Positions 55,670 through 64,000 of a stretch of DNA of 64,000 nucleotides are shown here, piece after piece. Under the pieces are notes generated by a model. It did not search any database, was not told the origin of the DNA, and worked only from the letters and a program-made list of their open reading frames with translations. The translations under genes and the position numbers were made by a program. Position 1 is the stretch's first letter, and every line of letters starts with the position of its first letter. This DNA is from Simplicispira psychrophila DSM 11588 (GTDB lineage: Bacteria; Pseudomonadota; Gammaproteobacteria; Burkholderiales; Burkholderiaceae_C), in contig NZ_JHYS01000004.1 of NCBI RefSeq assembly GCF_000688255.1, forward strand, positions 62,001 to 126,000. Direction: 5' to 3'.

Positions 55670-55722
55670 GTCGGCGACAAGCAGTCGGATACCAGCAACG
55701 GCTTCACGGTAGGCGACAAGCA
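55670..55722 (+). repeat. Short direct repeat at the left edge of the accessory segment
   Basis: GTCGGCGACAAGCA at 55670-55683 and GTAGGCGACAAGCA at 55709-55722 differ by one base. They lie between azlD and the accessory gene, just before its AAGGAGG ribosome-binding site. They could be an operator, a scar of insertion, or chance. Confidence 0.4.
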
Positions 55723-55744
55723 CAGAAGAAGAAGGAGGCGTTTG

Positions 55745-57457
55745 ATGGCACGAAGATTCAACATTGCTGCCCTGAAAGCAATCTCCCAAGAGCCCGTCAC
55801 CGGCGGGGCTGAGTGGTTGATCGCGGCAGAAGACTCTGTAGCTTTCCTGAAGGAGAGCGCGCAGAGCGAGGAAATTGTGATTTATGCAAGCGGACCAGCG
55901 ACGTATGTTCATGCCGTGCTTGCGCCGCGAAAGCAAGTCACCCCTGCGGACTACGAAGACCTCATGCATTCCGTCGTGCAGATAGATGACAGCTGGGTCA
56001 TCCAAAAGAGCTACGGCGGCGGAGAAGGCCATCGTGTCTACCTCGAAGCACCGCTGAGCTTTGGGAAATCACTGTCGGGGGGTGAAAAGCTGGTCTTCCG
56101 CCGCTCATTCGATGGAGTGCAAAGGGGTGAAATCTCAATCGAACTGAGCCAGAAGATTGTGCATGCGCTCAGCCTGCATTTCGTGCCGGAACGCAATGCG
56201 TACTGCCGCTTGGATGAGTGCGGCGACATTGAAGACGTTATTCGTGTGATCCGCAACAAACTCGGCCCGGGACGGGAGAGTCTCATCGTCGTCACGATCC
56301 TCGCAAAGGATCTCTCCACCTACATGACTCTCGCGGACATGTCTCTGGTCTATTTTTTCGACTTCACTCGTTTGAAATTCGGAGAGTTCGATGGCTGGGG
56401 CGACCATCCGCGCATTGATCGCAAGGCCCCAGACCTCTTCTATCAAGGTGGCAGCATCGGGAATGCCAGCTACGTCTACGGCCGGATGATCGTCCGCTCT
56501 ACCATTCCGCTGCAGCAACTTATCGACGAGTGGAAAGAGGAATCGAACCCGACAAGGAGAAAGGAATATGCGGCGTTCAAGATATTCGACCGAAAGAACA
56601 GCGTTGAAGTTGAAACGATGTGCGCGCCGGAGTTCCTCTCGAACTATTTCCAGGAATCGAATCTTCCCTGGGAAATTTCGCCGGCATTCTTCCGACCTGA
56701 TGTTATGCACCGCTTTAAGGCTGATCCCGAGAAGTACAGCCTCAATGACCGATCCATCAGTTGCCGCAACGCGTGGTACCTCAAAAGCTACGACATCAAC
56801 GAAGCTGGACAGATGCATGCCTATATTGGTGACCTAGCCCACCTCCCAATCGAAGAGCAACGTTACTGGCAATCGTTCAACGAGTGGCCGAAGGGAACAA
56901 TCTCCACGCGGGCATATGAAAACGACATCCTCGGCGAGTTCAGTTCTGAATATGACCCGCTTCATCTCTTGAAGTACAAAATCGAGAAACTCAACGCCTC
57001 GCCACCTGACTGGTGGCAGCCAAGAGGCGAGGCGCATATGGATGCGGCTCGCTACCCAGCCACGGATTCGACCCTTGAATGGGCCAACGAAATCATGGCC
57101 TTCGATCAGTTACTTGTTGAGGGATTTCTGCTCAAACCTCTGCGAAAGTTGCTCGAGGCCAGGGGAAGGAAAGCAGAGGCAAATTGGGCCTCTCTGCGCT
57201 TGATCGCAGAAATCCTTGTTGCCTCAGGAAAGACAGTCGATGACGCCAAGGCAAATCTCATGCCGCTTAGTAGGCTTCATGCTCTGCGTAGCATCCTGAA
57301 GGCGCATAGCTCCATCGAGGAGAAGGACAAGGAAGAGCGGCAGGCGCGTGCGACGCATGGAACCCTAAGGGCCCACTTCAAGGATCTCGCCGGTCAATGC
57401 GACAAGAGCTTCGATACGATTCTGCTCGCCCTCGGAGCGGGCGATCTGAATCCATGA
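55745..57457 (+). CDS. Unrecognised 570-residue accessory protein
   Basis: I do not recognise a domain. The protein is soluble, with no signal peptide or membrane helix. It opens MARRFNIAALKAISQEPVTG, has a central region with aromatic and acidic blocks (PWEISPAFFRPDVMHRFKAD, SISCRNAWYLKSYDINEAGQ, HLPIEEQRYWQSFNEWPKG), and ends in a charged helical tail (about residues 500-560). I have an impression that the FFRP/ISCRNAW/EEQRYWQSFNEWP pattern occurs in other bacterial hypothetical proteins. The ATG at 55745 has a strong AAGGAGG site. Codon use is visibly less G+C-rich than neighbours, pointing to horizontal acquisition. It is followed by a coupled, apparently truncated ORF. Confidence 0.8.
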   Translation: MARRFNIAALKAISQEPVTGGAEWLIAAEDSVAFLKESAQSEEIVIYASGPATYVHAVLAPRKQVTPADYEDLMHSVVQIDDSWVIQKSYGGGEGHRVYLEAPLSFGKSLSGGEKLVFRRSFDGVQRGEISIELSQKIVHALSLHFVPERNAYCRLDECGDIEDVIRVIRNKLGPGRESLIVVTILAKDLSTYMTLADMSLVYFFDFTRLKFGEFDGWGDHPRIDRKAPDLFYQGGSIGNASYVYGRMIVRSTIPLQQLIDEWKEESNPTRRKEYAAFKIFDRKNSVEVETMCAPEFLSNYFQESNLPWEISPAFFRPDVMHRFKADPEKYSLNDRSISCRNAWYLKSYDINEAGQMHAYIGDLAHLPIEEQRYWQSFNEWPKGTISTRAYENDILGEFSSEYDPLHLLKYKIEKLNASPPDWWQPRGEAHMDAARYPATDSTLEWANEIMAFDQLLVEGFLLKPLRKLLEARGRKAEANWASLRLIAEILVASGKTVDDAKANLMPLSRLHALRSILKAHSSIEEKDKEERQARATHGTLRAHFKDLAGQCDKSFDTILLALGAGDLNP

Positions 57458-57585
57458 GCGCGAAGCGCTACCTGCTCAGAAAGGACTTCGGAGAACAACT
57501 GCTTCGGGGTGTCGATATCGATTCGGTGAACGACAGCCGAGGGCCGATGCCAATCACACTTCCTACAGTCTGCGCAATGATTTGA
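57454..57585 (+). pseudogene. Truncated ORF translationally coupled to the accessory gene
   Basis: An ATGA overlap with the 570-residue gene starts a 43-codon frame (MSAKRYLLRKDFGEQLLRGV, DIDSVNDSRGPMPITLPTVC, AMI). The first 30 residues look like genuine coding sequence. In a neighbouring frame from about 57541 the bases read ADANHTSYSLRNDLNSGDRC, also coding-like, so a frameshift near 57541 probably broke a longer second gene. The rest of that gene is missing or unrecognisable. I infer a former two-gene operon. Confidence 0.5.
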
Positions 57586-57939
57586 ACAGCGGCGACAGGT
57601 GCAGCCAAAAGGTTGTCATTGGATTTTTTTGCCTAATGGCCGCACTGCGCCAGCCACCACTGCTTTGCCCTCTGAGTTCCCACACATGACTGGACACACC
57701 TTTGTCCGCAACAAAGGCGTTTTGTCAAGGAGCTTGCCGCACAGCGTACGCCGGCCGGGCGGCACTCCATTTCTTATTTGATAGCTGTCAGCGCAGACTG
57801 CATAAGCGCTAGAGGAATTTTTGACTACATAGCGCCTAACCGCGCCTCGCAGACGTCGCCACAATGCATAGGACATCGCCCAAGGCGCAAAGCGCGCGCC
57901 CCGCCTTGCGCTGTAATCCACCCCGCAGGAGACCACCCC
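57586..57939 (+). other. Right edge of the accessory segment and leader of the ABC exporter
   Basis: No complete gene. The left part may hold frameshifted remains of the coupled ORF. A 7-bp hairpin (CCTTTGT/ACAAAGG, 57699-57717) followed by CGTTTTGT is a weak terminator candidate. A 60-codon open frame (57599-57781) has no domain. The dispersed repeat at 57774-57826 follows, then about 110 bp of high-G+C leader up to the exporter ATG. Confidence 0.5.
57774..57826 (+). repeat. Dispersed intergenic repeat, copy 11
   Basis: Blocks are TTATTTGATAGCTGTCAGCG, CAGACTGCATAAGCGCTAGA and GGAATTTTTGAC. It is a well-preserved copy that marks the return to typical chromosomal sequence after the accessory segment. 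Confidence 0.75.
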
Positions 57940-59718
57940 ATGCACATCCTCTGGATCTATCTGCGCCCGCACGGCAAGCTGGCTTTGCTGGCCCTGCTGC
58001 TGGCGGCCATCAGCCAGGTGCTGGCGCTGGTCGACCCGATCATCTTTGGCAAGATCATTGACGGCTATGCCGTGCACCGGGGCGGCAAAAGCGACGAAGA
58101 ACTGGTCTCGGGCGTGCTGCGCCTGCTGGGTCTGGCGGTGGGGGTGGCGGTGCTGTCGCGCCTGGCCAAGGCGCTGCAGGAATACGTCACGCGGCTGGTG
58201 GTGCAAAAGCTCGGGACGCAGATCTTTAACGATGGGCTGCGGCAGGTGCTGCGCCTGAAGTTTCAGGAGTTCGCCGAAATGCGCAGCGGCGAAACGCTCT
58301 CGCTGCTGCAAAAGGTGCGGCAAGACAGCGAGCGGTTTATCAACGCTTTCATCAACACCGTGTTTGCCGCCTTTGTCGGCGTGAGTTTTCTGATCTGGTA
58401 TGCGGTGACGCGGCACTGGGCGCTGGTGCCGGTGTTTTTGATTGGCGTGTTGGTGCTGGGCGGCCTGACCGGCTTGCTCAGCCGCGAGATCAAGACGCAG
58501 CAGCGCTCCATCGTGCGCGAGACCAATCGCAACTCGGGCTTCATCACCGAGTCACTGCGCAACATTGAGCTGATCAAAAGCCTGGGGCTGACTTTTCCGG
58601 AGATTCGCCGGCTGCAGGCGCAAACACACAAAATCTTTGCGCTGGAGATGCAAAAGGTCAAACGCATCCGGCTGCTGTCGTTCCTGCAAGGCACCACGCT
58701 GAGTTTGCTCAAGCTGGCCGTCTTGTTCGCGCTGCTGTGGCTGATTTTCAAGGACGTGCTGAGCACCGGCGAGCTGATCGCCATGCAGTTCATTTCGGTC
58801 GCTATTTTTGCGCCGCTGCAGGAGCTGGGTAACATCATCCTCGCCTGGCGCGAGGCCGAGGCGTCGCTGCTGAACTTTGAAGCGCTGATGAAAAAACCCG
58901 TCGAGCGCCGACCCAAGGACTCGGTGCAGGTCGGGCCGGTGCGCGAAGTGCGCTTCAGCAATGTCGTCTTCCAGCACCAGGGTGCTCCGGACAATGCGCT
59001 CGATGGCGTCAGCTTCAGCGCGGCGCTGGGCGATACGGTGGCGTTTGTCGGGCCGTCCGGCTCGGGCAAGTCCACGCTGGTGAAGTTACTGGTGGGCCTG
59101 TACACGCCGGTCAGCGGCGAAATTTTCTACAACGGCGTGGCTACCACCCAGCTGCGCTACAACGAGGTGCGCCGCCAAATCGGTTTTGTCACGCAAGAGA
59201 CGCACCTGTTTGCCGGCAGCCTGCGCGAGAACCTGCGGGTGGTCAAAGCCGACGCCAGCGATGCTGAAATCATTGCAGCCATGCAGCAGGCGGCCTGCGC
59301 CCACTTGCTGGGCAAGGCCCCGGAGGGGCTGGACACGTCCATTGGCGAAATGGGTGTGCGCCTGTCCGGCGGTGAAAAGCAGCGCCTGTCGATTGCCCGC
59401 GCGCTGCTGCGCCAGCCGCCGTTGCTGATCTTTGACGAGGCCACCTCGGCGCTGGATTCGCTGACCGAAGAGCAGATCACCGACACCGTACGGCGCCTGT
59501 CCACCGAGAGCAGGCGCATCACCATCCTGATTGCGCACCGGCTCTCGACTATCTTGCATGCCCAGACTATTTTTGTGCTGGAAAAGGGCCGCATCGTCGA
59601 GTCAGGCAACCATGCCGAGTTGCTGGCGCAGCGCGGCCTGTACTACGCCATGTGGCGCCAGCAGAGGGGTGAGCGCCGGGCGCCCTGGGTTCCTGAGCGG
59701 GCTGGGCCGCAGGGGTAA
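57940..59718 (+). CDS. ABC exporter, fused membrane and ATP-binding domains
   Basis: This is a type IV (MsbA-like) half transporter that works as a homodimer. Residues 1-330 hold six hydrophobic segments of the exporter domain. The nucleotide-binding domain at about 345-585 has Walker A GPSGSGKSTLVKL, the Q-loop in FVTQETHLF, signature RLSGGEKQRLSIARALL, Walker B LLIFDEATSALD and the switch His in LIAHRLSTI. The length is 592 aa. I start at ATG 57940 behind GCAGGAG; the frame is open upstream but has no membrane segment there. The substrate is unknown. Confidence 0.92.
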   Translation: MHILWIYLRPHGKLALLALLLAAISQVLALVDPIIFGKIIDGYAVHRGGKSDEELVSGVLRLLGLAVGVAVLSRLAKALQEYVTRLVVQKLGTQIFNDGLRQVLRLKFQEFAEMRSGETLSLLQKVRQDSERFINAFINTVFAAFVGVSFLIWYAVTRHWALVPVFLIGVLVLGGLTGLLSREIKTQQRSIVRETNRNSGFITESLRNIELIKSLGLTFPEIRRLQAQTHKIFALEMQKVKRIRLLSFLQGTTLSLLKLAVLFALLWLIFKDVLSTGELIAMQFISVAIFAPLQELGNIILAWREAEASLLNFEALMKKPVERRPKDSVQVGPVREVRFSNVVFQHQGAPDNALDGVSFSAALGDTVAFVGPSGSGKSTLVKLLVGLYTPVSGEIFYNGVATTQLRYNEVRRQIGFVTQETHLFAGSLRENLRVVKADASDAEIIAAMQQAACAHLLGKAPEGLDTSIGEMGVRLSGGEKQRLSIARALLRQPPLLIFDEATSALDSLTEEQITDTVRRLSTESRRITILIAHRLSTILHAQTIFVLEKGRIVESGNHAELLAQRGLYYAMWRQQRGERRAPWVPERAGPQG

Positions 59719-59817
59719 AACGATGAGCCTGCCCTGTCGCTCGGTGACGCGTTGAGGCGCTGCCGTCAAAATAGGAAGCGCTTGCACCCCAGAATAGACA
59801 AAAAGTTACCATTCGCT

Positions 59818-60633
59818 ATGACCTCCCTCACCATGGCCCGCTCCAACCCCTCCTTTCCCATTGATTTCACCCCGCTGCAAGGCACCTCGAACGATTGCGC
59901 AAACTGCGGCCAGGGCGCGCGACTGGACTTTGGCTTTGAATACGCCTACCAGCCCATCGTGGATGTAGCGCGCCGCACCATCTACGCGCACGAAGCCCTG
60001 GTGCGCGGACCGCAGGGCGAGAGCGCGGCCAGCGTGCTGGCCCAGGTCAATGAGCACAACCGCTACCGGTTCGATCAGGCCTGCCGGGTCAAGGCCATCA
60101 AGGGCGCCAGCGCCCTGGGTATGACCGAGCATTTGTCGATCAATTTCTTGCCCAACGCCATCTACAAGCCCGAACTGTGCATCCGCACCACGCTGGAGGC
60201 CGCGCGCGTCCACGGCTTTCCGCTGGAGCGCATCATTTTTGAAGTGACTGAAGGCGAGCGGGTCGAAGACGGTCCCTGGTTCGCCGAAATTTTGCGTGAG
60301 TACCAGCGCTGCGGCTTCAAGACCGCCATCGATGACTTTGGCGCCGGTTACGCCGGACTGTCGCTGCTGGCGGATTTTCAGCCCGACCTGATCAAGTTGG
60401 ACATGGGCCTGATCCGCAACCTGGACGCTGACCGCGCCCGCCGCACCATCGTGCGCCACTTGGCGCGCATGTGCGAGGAAATGAACATTCAGGTAATTGC
60501 CGAAGGCGTGGAAACCGTGCCCGAGCACGACGCCCTGCGTGAGGCTGGCATCCATCTGATGCAGGGCTATTTATTCGCCCGGCCCAGCTTCCAGGCCGTG
60601 GTGCCCGTGGCGTCGGTGGTGTTTGCCGGGTAG
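59818..60633 (+). CDS. EAL-domain c-di-GMP phosphodiesterase (271 aa)
   Basis: This is a stand-alone EAL protein that hydrolyses c-di-GMP. All catalytic signatures are visible: the ExLxR motif as HEALVRG, INFLPN, IIFEVTEGE, IDDFGAGYAGLSLL, LIKLDMGLI, VIAEGVET and MQGYLFARP. The short N-terminal part contains NDCANCG, a CxxC pair that might bind metal or sense redox, ahead of FEYAYQPIVD. I start at ATG 59818; ATG 59833 is also possible. It complements the diguanylate cyclase and HD-GYP genes elsewhere in the window. Confidence 0.9.
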   Translation: MTSLTMARSNPSFPIDFTPLQGTSNDCANCGQGARLDFGFEYAYQPIVDVARRTIYAHEALVRGPQGESAASVLAQVNEHNRYRFDQACRVKAIKGASALGMTEHLSINFLPNAIYKPELCIRTTLEAARVHGFPLERIIFEVTEGERVEDGPWFAEILREYQRCGFKTAIDDFGAGYAGLSLLADFQPDLIKLDMGLIRNLDADRARRTIVRHLARMCEEMNIQVIAEGVETVPEHDALREAGIHLMQGYLFARPSFQAVVPVASVVFAG

Positions 60634-60799
60634 GACAAAGACCGCTCCCCGCTCCTTCCATGCGGGTGCTGTCAAACAGGCAGCCGGACAGGGGGTGTAG
60701 CCACCCCGCCAAGCGCAGGCCCAGGTGCTTGGCTACACTCTTTTGGCCAGCGGCCGCGCTGTGACCGCACATCTCTGCTTTTCCCTGGGAGTCCCCTGC

Positions 60800-61678
60800 A
60801 TGTCCGATCCATCCTCCTACACCCCACCCGCCATCTGGCAATGGAATCTCGGCAATGGCGGCAAGTTTGCCCATATCAACCGGCCGGTTTCTGGCGCTAC
60901 GCACGAGAAAGAGCTGCCCCATGGCCGCCATCCGTTGCAGTTGTATTCGCTGGCCACGCCCAACGGTGTCAAGGTGCCAGTGCTGTTGGAAGAGCTGCTG
61001 GCGCTAGGCCACAGCGGTGCCGAGTACGACGCCTGGTTGATTCCGATCAACGAGGGCGCGCAGTTTGGCAGCGGTTTTGTTGCCGTCAATCCGAACTCCA
61101 AAATCCCGGCGCTGCTGGACTGCAGCGATGCGACCCAGCCGGTGCGGGTGTTTGAGTCCGGCGCCATCTTGTTGTATCTGGCAGAAAAATTTGGTGCCTT
61201 TGTGCCGACCAGTGGTGCGGCGCGCGCCGAGTGCCTGTCGTGGCTGTTTTGGCAGATGGGCAGTGCGCCGTTTCTGGGCGGTGGTTTTGGGCATTTTTAT
61301 GCCTATGCACCAGAGAAATTCCAATACCCCATCGATCGCTACGCCATGGAGGTCAAGCGCCAGCTGGATGTGCTGGACCAGCAGTTGGCGGTGCGTGAAT
61401 ACATTGCCGGTAGCGAATACACGGTGGCCGACATGGCCATTTGGCCTTGGTATGGCGCGCTGGCCAAGGGGCAGCTATATGACGCCGGCGAGTTTTTGCA
61501 GGTGCATGAATACACCCATGTGCTGCGCTGGGCCGACCAGATTGCGCAGCGCCCAGCCGTGCAGCGCGGCCGCAAGGTCAACCGTACCTGGGGCGATCCA
61601 GCCAGCCAGCTGCATGAGCGCCACGACGCCAGCGACTTCGATACACAAACGCAGGACAAGCTGGCGGCATCGTCCTGA
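60800..61678 (+). CDS. yghU: YghU-type glutathione transferase/disulfide-bond oxidoreductase
   Basis: This is a glutathione-dependent disulfide-bond reductase of the Nu-class glutathione transferases. The family pattern is strong: PPAIWQWNLGNGGKFAHINRPVSGATHEKELPHGRHPLQLYSLATPNGVKVPVLLEELL, then FVAVNPNSKIPALLD and VFESGAILLYLAEKFG in the thioredoxin domain, and a C-terminal helical domain. The length of 292 aa compares with 288 in E. coli. I start at ATG 60800; upstream codons do not match the family. Another transferase gene follows 35 bp later. Confidence 0.93.
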   Translation: MSDPSSYTPPAIWQWNLGNGGKFAHINRPVSGATHEKELPHGRHPLQLYSLATPNGVKVPVLLEELLALGHSGAEYDAWLIPINEGAQFGSGFVAVNPNSKIPALLDCSDATQPVRVFESGAILLYLAEKFGAFVPTSGAARAECLSWLFWQMGSAPFLGGGFGHFYAYAPEKFQYPIDRYAMEVKRQLDVLDQQLAVREYIAGSEYTVADMAIWPWYGALAKGQLYDAGEFLQVHEYTHVLRWADQIAQRPAVQRGRKVNRTWGDPASQLHERHDASDFDTQTQDKLAASS

Positions 61679-61713
61679 CGGCCCGTCCATTCACTGCTGT
61701 AAAGGGTTTCACC

Positions 61714-62346
61714 ATGCTCACTTTGTACGACTGCGCTACGGCGCCCAGCCCGCGCCGCGCACGCATTTTTCTGGCCGAGAAAGGCGTGGCGCACGACACC
61801 GTGCCGGTGGACTTGCGCAGCGGCGAGCAGCTGAGCGAGGCGTACCGCCAGATCAACCCGCAATGCACCGTGCCGGCCTTGCGCACCGACGACGGCTTGC
61901 TGCTGACCGACAACGCCGGCATTGCTGCGTACCTGGAAGCACGCTTTCCCGCGCCGCCGCTGCTGGGCGTCACACCCGAAGAAAAGGCCGAGGTGACCAG
62001 TTGGAACTGGCGTATGGAATTTGAGGGCTTGCTGGCTGTTGCCGAGGCGCTGCGCAACAGCGCACCGGCCATGGCGCAGCGCGCGCTGCCGGGGACGGTG
62101 AACTACGCGCAGATTCCGGCGCTGGCCGAGCGCGGCCTAGTGCGGGTCGAACAATTTTTTGACATGCTCAACCAGCGTTTGGTCGGACGCGAGTTTGTGG
62201 CTACCGAACGCTTCAGCATGGCCGACATCACCGCCGTGGTGGCGCTGGACTTTGCGCGCATCGTCAAGCGCAAGCCGCTGGAGTCGCACACCGAGCTGTG
62301 GCGCTGGCGCGCCGCGATGGCGGGTCGGCCGTCGATGGCGCTGTAG
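61714..62346 (+). CDS. Glutathione S-transferase family protein (210 aa)
   Basis: This is a cytosolic glutathione transferase. The N-terminal thioredoxin-like domain (residues 1-80; LTLYDCATAPSPRRARIFLAEKGV, INPQCTVPALRTDDG, LTDNAGIAAYLEARFP) precedes an all-helical domain. The usual catalytic Ser/Cys position lies around TAPSPRR. It follows the YghU-type gene and is followed 13 bp later by a flavodoxin-like gene, so the three may be cotranscribed as a detoxification or redox cluster. The substrate is unknown. Confidence 0.9.
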   Translation: MLTLYDCATAPSPRRARIFLAEKGVAHDTVPVDLRSGEQLSEAYRQINPQCTVPALRTDDGLLLTDNAGIAAYLEARFPAPPLLGVTPEEKAEVTSWNWRMEFEGLLAVAEALRNSAPAMAQRALPGTVNYAQIPALAERGLVRVEQFFDMLNQRLVGREFVATERFSMADITAVVALDFARIVKRKPLESHTELWRWRAAMAGRPSMAL

Positions 62347-62359
62347 TGGAAAAGCGGCC

Positions 62360-62860
62360 ATGGACGCACCGAAGACACTGCTGATCGTCTATCACTCGTT
62401 GACTGGCGGTACGCGGCAGATGGCCGAGGCGGCGCGTGCTGGTGCGGCCACTGAAGACGGCGTAGCAGTGCGCCTGCTGCACGCCTTTGCTGCCGGGCCG
62501 CAGGACGTGCTGGCCGCCGATGGCTATCTGTTTGCCACGCCTGAAAATCTGGCGGCGATCAGCGGGCCGTTGAAAGATTTTTTTGATCGCACCTATTACG
62601 CTGCGCTCGACCAGCTCAATGGCCGGCCCTACGCCAGCCTGATTTGCGCCGGCAGCGACGGCAGCAATGCCGCGCGGCAGATCGCGCGCATTGCCACCGG
62701 CTGGCGGCTGAAAGCTGTGGCCGAGCCGCTCATCGTCTGCACCCACGCGCAAACGCCCGAGGCCATCCTGGCAGCCAAACAGATCAGCGCAGAAGCGCTG
62801 GAGCGCTGCCGCACGGTGGGCGAAGCCTTGGCGGCGGGGCTGGCACTGGGCGTGTTCTGA
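62360..62860 (+). CDS. Flavodoxin-like/NAD(P)H-dependent oxidoreductase family protein (166 aa)
   Basis: The N-terminus LLIVYHSLTGGTRQMAEAARAGA is a flavodoxin phosphate-binding loop (hSxTGxT pattern). DGYLFATPENLAAISGPLKDFFDRTYY follows, with the second FMN-contact loop of NADPH-dependent FMN reductases. I start at ATG 62360, 13 bp after the transferase stop. It probably binds FMN and reduces a small molecule or quinone; the partner is not evident. Confidence 0.82.
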   Translation: MDAPKTLLIVYHSLTGGTRQMAEAARAGAATEDGVAVRLLHAFAAGPQDVLAADGYLFATPENLAAISGPLKDFFDRTYYAALDQLNGRPYASLICAGSDGSNAARQIARIATGWRLKAVAEPLIVCTHAQTPEAILAAKQISAEALERCRTVGEALAAGLALGVF

Positions 62861-62863
62861 TCC

Positions 62864-62916
62864 TTTTTTTATAGCTGTAAGCGCTTGTATAGAAAGCGCT
62901 CAAGGCCGATTTGACT
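62864..62916 (+). repeat. Dispersed intergenic repeat, copy 12
   Basis: Blocks are TTTTTTTATAGCTGTAAGCG, CTTGTATAGAAAGCGCTCAA and GGCCGATTTGACTGG. It is a well-preserved copy directly after the flavodoxin-like gene. Its two AGCGCT arms could form a hairpin. Confidence 0.75.
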
Positions 62917-63075
62917 GGTGTTTTCGTCCTGTGCGCTGTGGTTGCTGTCAACGCCAGCCGGCTCGTCCCAGGGCGCATGGGCAGGGCCGAGCCGGTGCCC
63001 AGCGCGAATGTGCGCCAGCCCCTAGACTTGGGCGTCCATTTTCAGCGCCCACGCGCCACTTCAGGAGAAATCACC

Positions 63076-63972
63076 ATGCCGTTTGAAGATCTCCGCTCTG
63101 ATGTCCAGTCCCTGCTGCCGGGCCGTAGCACCGAAGCCGGCGCGACCCGGCGCACCGCTTTGCAGGCCGCGCTGGGCCTGGGCTACGCCGCCGCTGCCGC
63201 GCCGCTGATGGCACAAACAGCCATTACCACGTCGGCCGATAGCCTGGATGCAGGCACCGTGCACTACGAAGTCACCGGCTTCCAAGTGCCTGCCTACCGT
63301 GCGGCGCCAGCGGGCAAGACCGGTTTGCCGGTGGTGCTGGTGATCCAGGAAATTTTTGGTGTCCACGCCTATATCACCGACGTCTGCCGCCGCTTGGCGC
63401 ACGCCGGTTATCTGGCAATAGCGCCCGAGTTGTATGCGCGCCAGGGCGACCCAGCGCAATACACCGACATCGCCAAACTGATGGCCGAGGTGGTGGCGAA
63501 GGTGCCCGACGCCCAGGTCCTGACCGATCTGGACGGCGCCGTGCAGTGGGCTGCGGCGCACGGCGGCGACGCAGCGCGTATCGGCATCACCGGTTTTTGT
63601 TGGGGCGGGCGTATCACCTGGCTGTATGCGGCGCACGGCCCGGTCAAAGCCGGCGTGGCGTGGTACGGGCGGCTGGTGGGCAGCGCCAGTGCGCTCACGC
63701 CGCAGCAGCCGATCGACTTGGCGCCGCGTCTCAATGCGCCGGTGCTGGGGCTGTATGGCGGGCAGGACGGCGGCATTCCCCTTGACACGGTTGATAAGAT
63801 GAAAGTTGCCTTGGCGCAGGGTCCGGCCGCCGCCAAGGCGTCTGAGTTTGTGATTTATCCCGATGCATCCCATGCTTTCCATGCCGACTACCGCCCCAGC
63901 TACCGCCAGGGCCCGGCCGAGGACGGCTGGAAGCGGGCGTTGGCCTGGTTCAAGGCACACGGCGTGGCTTGA
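63076..63972 (+). CDS. Exported dienelactone hydrolase family protein (298 aa)
   Basis: This is an alpha/beta hydrolase of the dienelactone hydrolase family. The N-terminal ATRRTALQAALGLGYAAAAAPLMAQ has a twin-arginine and an Ala-rich hydrophobic core, so it is probably exported by the Tat route. The catalytic triad is visible: Cys in GITGFCWGGR (about residue 176), Asp in GLYGGQDGGI (about 232), and His in YPDASHAFHADYRPSY (about 263-266). The ATG at 63076 follows CAGGAGAAATC. Chloroaromatic degradation genes are not nearby, so the real substrate is open. Confidence 0.9.
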   Translation: MPFEDLRSDVQSLLPGRSTEAGATRRTALQAALGLGYAAAAAPLMAQTAITTSADSLDAGTVHYEVTGFQVPAYRAAPAGKTGLPVVLVIQEIFGVHAYITDVCRRLAHAGYLAIAPELYARQGDPAQYTDIAKLMAEVVAKVPDAQVLTDLDGAVQWAAAHGGDAARIGITGFCWGGRITWLYAAHGPVKAGVAWYGRLVGSASALTPQQPIDLAPRLNAPVLGLYGGQDGGIPLDTVDKMKVALAQGPAAAKASEFVIYPDASHAFHADYRPSYRQGPAEDGWKRALAWFKAHGVA

Positions 63973-64000
63973 GGCGGTGCCATAGAACGCTCCTTACGCG

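Overview
The window is a high-G+C stretch of a proteobacterial chromosome. Protein content (sdhCDB, slpA-type FKBP with ispH, serS beside a tRNA-Ser, Rhodoferax/Acidovorax-like enzymes) and a short dispersed repeat built on AGCTAT and AGCGCT blocks suggest Betaproteobacteria, order Burkholderiales, probably family Comamonadaceae. This placement rests on recognising sequences by eye; no search was run.

Layout. 1-4.6 kb: a broken family-5 substrate-binding protein gene, a large FtsX-like permease and a truncated haemoglobin. 4.6-9.7 kb: a WYL regulator behind a double-AAA ATPase (minus strand), then LemA with an M48 membrane protease. 9.7-11.5 kb: succinate dehydrogenase genes sdhC-sdhD-sdhB with no sdhA between sdhD and sdhB, preceded by an unannotated 50-residue ORF. 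11.6-17.5 kb: housekeeping genes (Smr protein, radC, FKBP, ispH, a CBS protein, serS, tRNA-Ser CGA). 17.8-19.9 kb: a membrane diguanylate cyclase.

20-27.6 kb is a purine uptake and salvage locus: a complete BMP-type nucleoside ABC transporter (ATPase, two permeases, lipoprotein), an adenine/adenosine deaminase, a decayed HIT gene, then a second BMP-type binding protein behind a leader with a strong terminator. 27.7-31.4 kb encodes branched-chain 2-oxoacid dehydrogenase E1 alpha, E1 beta and E2, without E3. 31.5-40 kb: dcd, a tandem HD-GYP protein, a zinc peptidase, a RhlE helicase, a rearrangement scar with a decapitated phosphoesterase, apaH, a CNNM/CorC-type protein and an H-NS-like protein. 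40.5-43.5 kb: aconitase acnA carrying an in-frame copy of the dispersed repeat. 43.6-48.9 kb: an FAD monooxygenase, an MFS transporter, and a Fur-controlled feoA-feoB-Cys-rich protein iron(II) operon. 48.9-55.6 kb: a membrane protein, thrB, two small secreted proteins, polA and azlCD.

55.7-57.8 kb is the only clearly foreign-looking segment. It has visibly lower G+C and encodes a 570-residue protein I do not recognise, translationally coupled to a downstream reading frame that looks truncated. The window ends with an ABC exporter, an EAL phosphodiesterase, YghU-type and ordinary glutathione transferases, a flavodoxin-like protein and a Tat-exported dienelactone hydrolase.

Recurring themes are c-di-GMP turnover (one GGDEF, one HD-GYP and one EAL protein), gene decay (at least three pseudogenes) and about fifteen copies of the dispersed repeat, two of them inside essential-type genes. 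The best candidates for something new are the repeat invading acnA and polA, the sdh operon without sdhA, the accessory pair at 55.7-57.6 kb, and the AAA/WYL pair.
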